NCBI GenBank assembly: GCA_011009095.1
Contig: VTPC01000816.1
Coordinates: forward strand, 1-64,000
Direction: 5' to 3'
From: Ignelater luminosus
Taxonomy: Eukaryota > Arthropoda > Insecta > Coleoptera > Elateridae
DNA length: 64,000 nucleotides
Below, piece after piece: positions 60,990-64,000 of this stretch (position 1 is the stretch's first letter; every line of letters begins with the position of its first letter). A model generated the notes under the pieces. The model did no database searches and was not told the DNA's origin. It worked only from the letters and a program-made list of their open reading frames with translations. The position numbers and the translations under genes were made by a program.

Positions 60990-63815
60990 GTTCATTTATT
61001 TATCAGGAATATTCTTAAGTAGCCCGATAGAAATCCGAGACTGTTTCTGAAAACGTTTTCAAGATTAATACTGTGTATGGTCGTGTGCTATCCAAACCCT
61101 AATGCCACATTACTTCTATTCACATTCATACTGTTTTATATATTATACAGTTTCAAAAGGAAACCCTGAATTCACCGCAAGCGAAGATAAAAATCTATTT
61201 TCACTGACCTTCAGCATTTTGATATATTTTATGAAATGATCGTCGCAGTAGCAGTATCGCCAAATGTGCGTTATTCTCGCAATACAAATCTGACAGATCG
61301 ATTCGTTTTTAAATGTTGTGTTAAGAAAGATATTTTATTAGTTGATTGAAAGTATATGAAGACCTTGTAGAAGACTTGCATTTAATTCTATCGAAAATTG
61401 TTAGGATTTTTATTTTTTGATTTCATATAATACTTTTAATTCGAGTTGGAATTATATTACTTCGATTAATGTCGAGAATCGAACTAGAATCCATTTTGTC
61501 ATATGAATTGCAAGGGTGTTGTGACGTTTTACAAGCTGGCAAATCAAGGTTGTTTTATTAGCAGATGGAGGTAGCCTTACATGAATAGAACTGCTAATGC
61601 CCTTCTCGTTCAGTAGCATTTCTTTTTTTATGAACTCCACATTTTGGTGGATTGAGGAAAGCTGAAGTTCGTTCAGTAAAAATTCGCTTAATTCTTTTCA
61701 GCCTTTTCAAAGCTTAATAATAGTTTACATGGCGTTCCTGTCGTTCATGTCGAGGTGACACACAAGTAACTATGACTTACTTTAGAATTTTGGCATAAAT
61801 ATAAAATAGGCCACATTCAGATCGTTACAAAACATATTTCATCTTGTCGTATTTGAATATACCTTTAAAAGAACCGATAATAATTTCTTTTTTATGGAAA
61901 TGCCTCGCGCCTGAATATTGAACTGTTGACCTAAGAATGTTAATTCAGATTTCTTTTTTCCATTACATAATACTTACGCAATTCCTTACAAGAAATGAAA
62001 TATGATTATAGAGAAGATTGTAATAATGCACATAAAGGAATATAACACGGAGACGTAATAAGAGTTTTAAAATGTAATTAGTCCGTTATTAACATACATA
62101 TTCAACGCCCATTAAATCCTCGTAAAAGCTACAATTTCCACATAACGATATTATTTATCTACTTTATTATCAAGTTTGAGGTTACGTATAGAAAAAGTTC
62201 TATTTTAAAATATACCTTAACCAAGAGATGATTTAATAATCATTTCCTGCGATTCATCGAAAAACCATCGAGCATTTTCGTAAATTTCCTATTCAGATTG
62301 ATATTAATATCTTAACCTCCAGGGGGAACTCTCTTGTACAGTCGACCAAATTTATTCTAGTTAATAATAAATTTGTTAAAACCGTTCTAATTAGCTAATT
62401 GTGCGTGTTAAGAGAAAGTACAAGGGAGGAAAAACCCTTATAAATGTTAAGCTTTTACGGTAACGGTCAAATTGTTAAAACAGCAAGAGTTGGAAGGGTT
62501 AATGGCACTTTGATTTTGGAAAATTAGCTTGCGCTAAATCCGATTTTCGTTATCGTGTGAAACAATTGAAAAGGATCTTGTATACTCGCGCTCGTTCTCT
62601 GGTCATCACCCAGAATAGCTCATTGGTTGAAATGTTATTGACCCACCGCGAAAACTCTGCTAATTAACTGAATTCGCTCTTTGAACCTTAACATTTACAT
62701 TATTTTAATGTTTGTAGGAAGATTCTTTTAAATAAATTGCAACTTGTAATCCTGATACTTTTTTTGTTTTGATTTCCTGTTTAATTAATTTTGGTGTAGG
62801 ATTCCTTCCTCCTTCTAAAATTGCCTAAAAGTATAATTAATTTTATTTGACATCGAAACCCAGGCATTCGTATAATAATAACATAACAAAATTCGCTCGT
62901 TCGTTTCTGATGAAACTTTCGAACTTTGGTGCTGCTCTGTTATAGTAAAACAACATCCCCAGTAATATAATCAGAGCATTAGCAAAAGCTTCCCAGTCAT
63001 TAAATCTTGATAATGAATTTTCACGAGGAGGTAAACGACCCAGAAGCTTCGTTATTTTCCAGCAAAATAAGTTAAACTTTATACCTAAACGCCTTGGTAG
63101 AAAATGCAAATTTAAATAACACGAGGAATCTCCATTAAGATTTTACAGATAAGAGATAATATTGTTCATAGAAATAATACTCGAGTTCTGGGTATAAAAT
63201 GCGGAATTTTTAATTTTGCGTTTAGACAATGAAGCCGGGTTTTTTGTGTTCGTATGGAAATGTTACGCTTACAAAAGCTGCTTCACAATAATATCTCTTT
63301 TTGATTTAAAGAAAGGGCTTTGTTACTAGATTTAAAAAAAAAGTACAGTCGGAACTACCACTACAGAGGAAAGATACTCGTGTTTTAATGTTATAGGCTA
63401 AGTTTTAAGCGTTCTTTTATAACGAAACTGTTAACAGCGTAAAAGTAGTATTGGTATCAATAATTATGGTTCCTCTTGCGTTGTTTAAGTAGACTTTCTT
63501 TGTTGATCGTTTATTTGTATGTACACTTTTTTTATGACGCTTCGTGAAATAAAAGTTATGTGATAGTCAAAATCAAATCACTTGAAGCAAATAGCATCAA
63601 ACCGATAATTCTGGAGGTTCAAGCTTTTATAGAATCAGAACGACTCCATTGCTGAAACTGATTAAAAGACAGAAAGGAAGAAAATAGAGAAGATGTTAAG
63701 TGGGGCCTATTTATGGCAAATGACATTAAACCAATCAGGTCTGCTTTGATCAGTACGTTTTGTAAAGAATAGAATCATCGCACAAATATAGCGTTTTAAT
63801 AAAAACATCTATTTA
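60990..63815. other. AT-rich non-coding stretch
   Basis: No gene or mobile element was recognised. Frames at 61452-61640 and 62843-63109 are unrecognised. A short GC-richer segment at 62578-62670 contains ATTGG (inverse CCAAT), which is only suggestive. Confidence 0.45.
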
Positions 63816-63819
63816 ATTA

Positions 63820-64000
63820 TGTACAGAATAATTTATTTATCACTAATTACATTTATTTCGTTCGTAACCACACGCGGTTATTCACTGCAGAACTCCCCGG
63901 CTCTATTCATGCTACCGCTTATATACTTTCTCGTTCCTCTCGATGAGTCTAGAAGGCTCGCGCCTTTTCTCGCACATTCGACGGTCGGAAACTGGACAAT
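63820..64000 (-). mobile_element. Candidate LTR (or promoter) on the minus strand, running off the window end
   Basis: The minus strand shows a compact promoter and polyadenylation layout: CTTCTAGACTCATCGAGAGG, then AAGTATATAAGCGG (TATA box, about 63930-63917), then after about 60 nt GAAATAAATG and GATAAATAAATT (polyadenylation-like), ending ATTATTCTGTACA at 63820. The CA end and the promoter-to-poly(A) distance are typical of an insect LTR. The other boundary, primer-binding site and any gag-pol lie outside the window, so a simple minus-strand promoter is also possible. Confidence 0.35.

Noticed and set aside
1..64000. CRISPR array, bacterial operon, prophage or biosynthetic cluster
   Set aside because: No regularly spaced identical repeats with unique spacers and no prokaryotic gene organisation. 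The sequence is eukaryotic non-coding and mobile DNA.

Overview
This is AT-rich eukaryotic DNA of arthropod, most likely insect, type. It holds a Mos1-like mariner, two older and diverged mariner relics, APE-type non-LTR retrotransposons, diverged tandem repeats, and almost no long open reading frames. There are no operons, no recognisable RNA genes and no CRISPR array. I cannot name the species or any host gene.

Layout: (1) 1.4-3.0 kb is a GC/CpG-rich island that looks like a promoter with 5' exon(s). It contains a good ATG followed 14 nt later by a strong splice donor. (2) 3-41 kb is mostly intron-like or intergenic AT-rich sequence broken up by mobile DNA: a tandem array at 20.8-21.9 kb; a second array near 25.0-28.2 kb interrupted by a minus-strand LINE fragment (25.1-27.1 kb); a mariner relic at 31.4-32.1 kb; a 0.2 kb repeat pair at 32.5-33.2 kb; a nearly complete mariner at 33.8-35.1 kb; and a second minus-strand LINE at 37.8-40.1 kb between 146-bp direct repeats. 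(3) At 41.28 kb a 70-bp segment with strong splice sites, stops in all three frames and no ATG looks like a non-coding (5'UTR-type) exon on the plus strand. With the island it suggests that much of the window is one or more long 5' introns of a plus-strand gene whose coding part lies outside. (4) 46.5-48.5 kb is a mobile-element graveyard: an inverted dispersed repeat, a mariner C-terminal relic, a fragment of an arthropod repeat-associated protein, and a further terminal-like motif. (5) 53.5-55.3 kb and 59.9-60.7 kb carry a diverged repeat family with a GC-palindromic core, followed by a ~220-bp foldback element. (6) The window ends in what may be a minus-strand LTR.

Strongest observations: both LINE insertions are flanked by unusually long direct repeats (about 75 and 146 bp). 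The mariner transposase has an uninterrupted 341-codon frame that hides two compensating deletions, one of which removed the first catalytic aspartate. I found no convincing new molecular system. The long target-site duplications and the splice-bounded non-coding exon are the points most worth checking.
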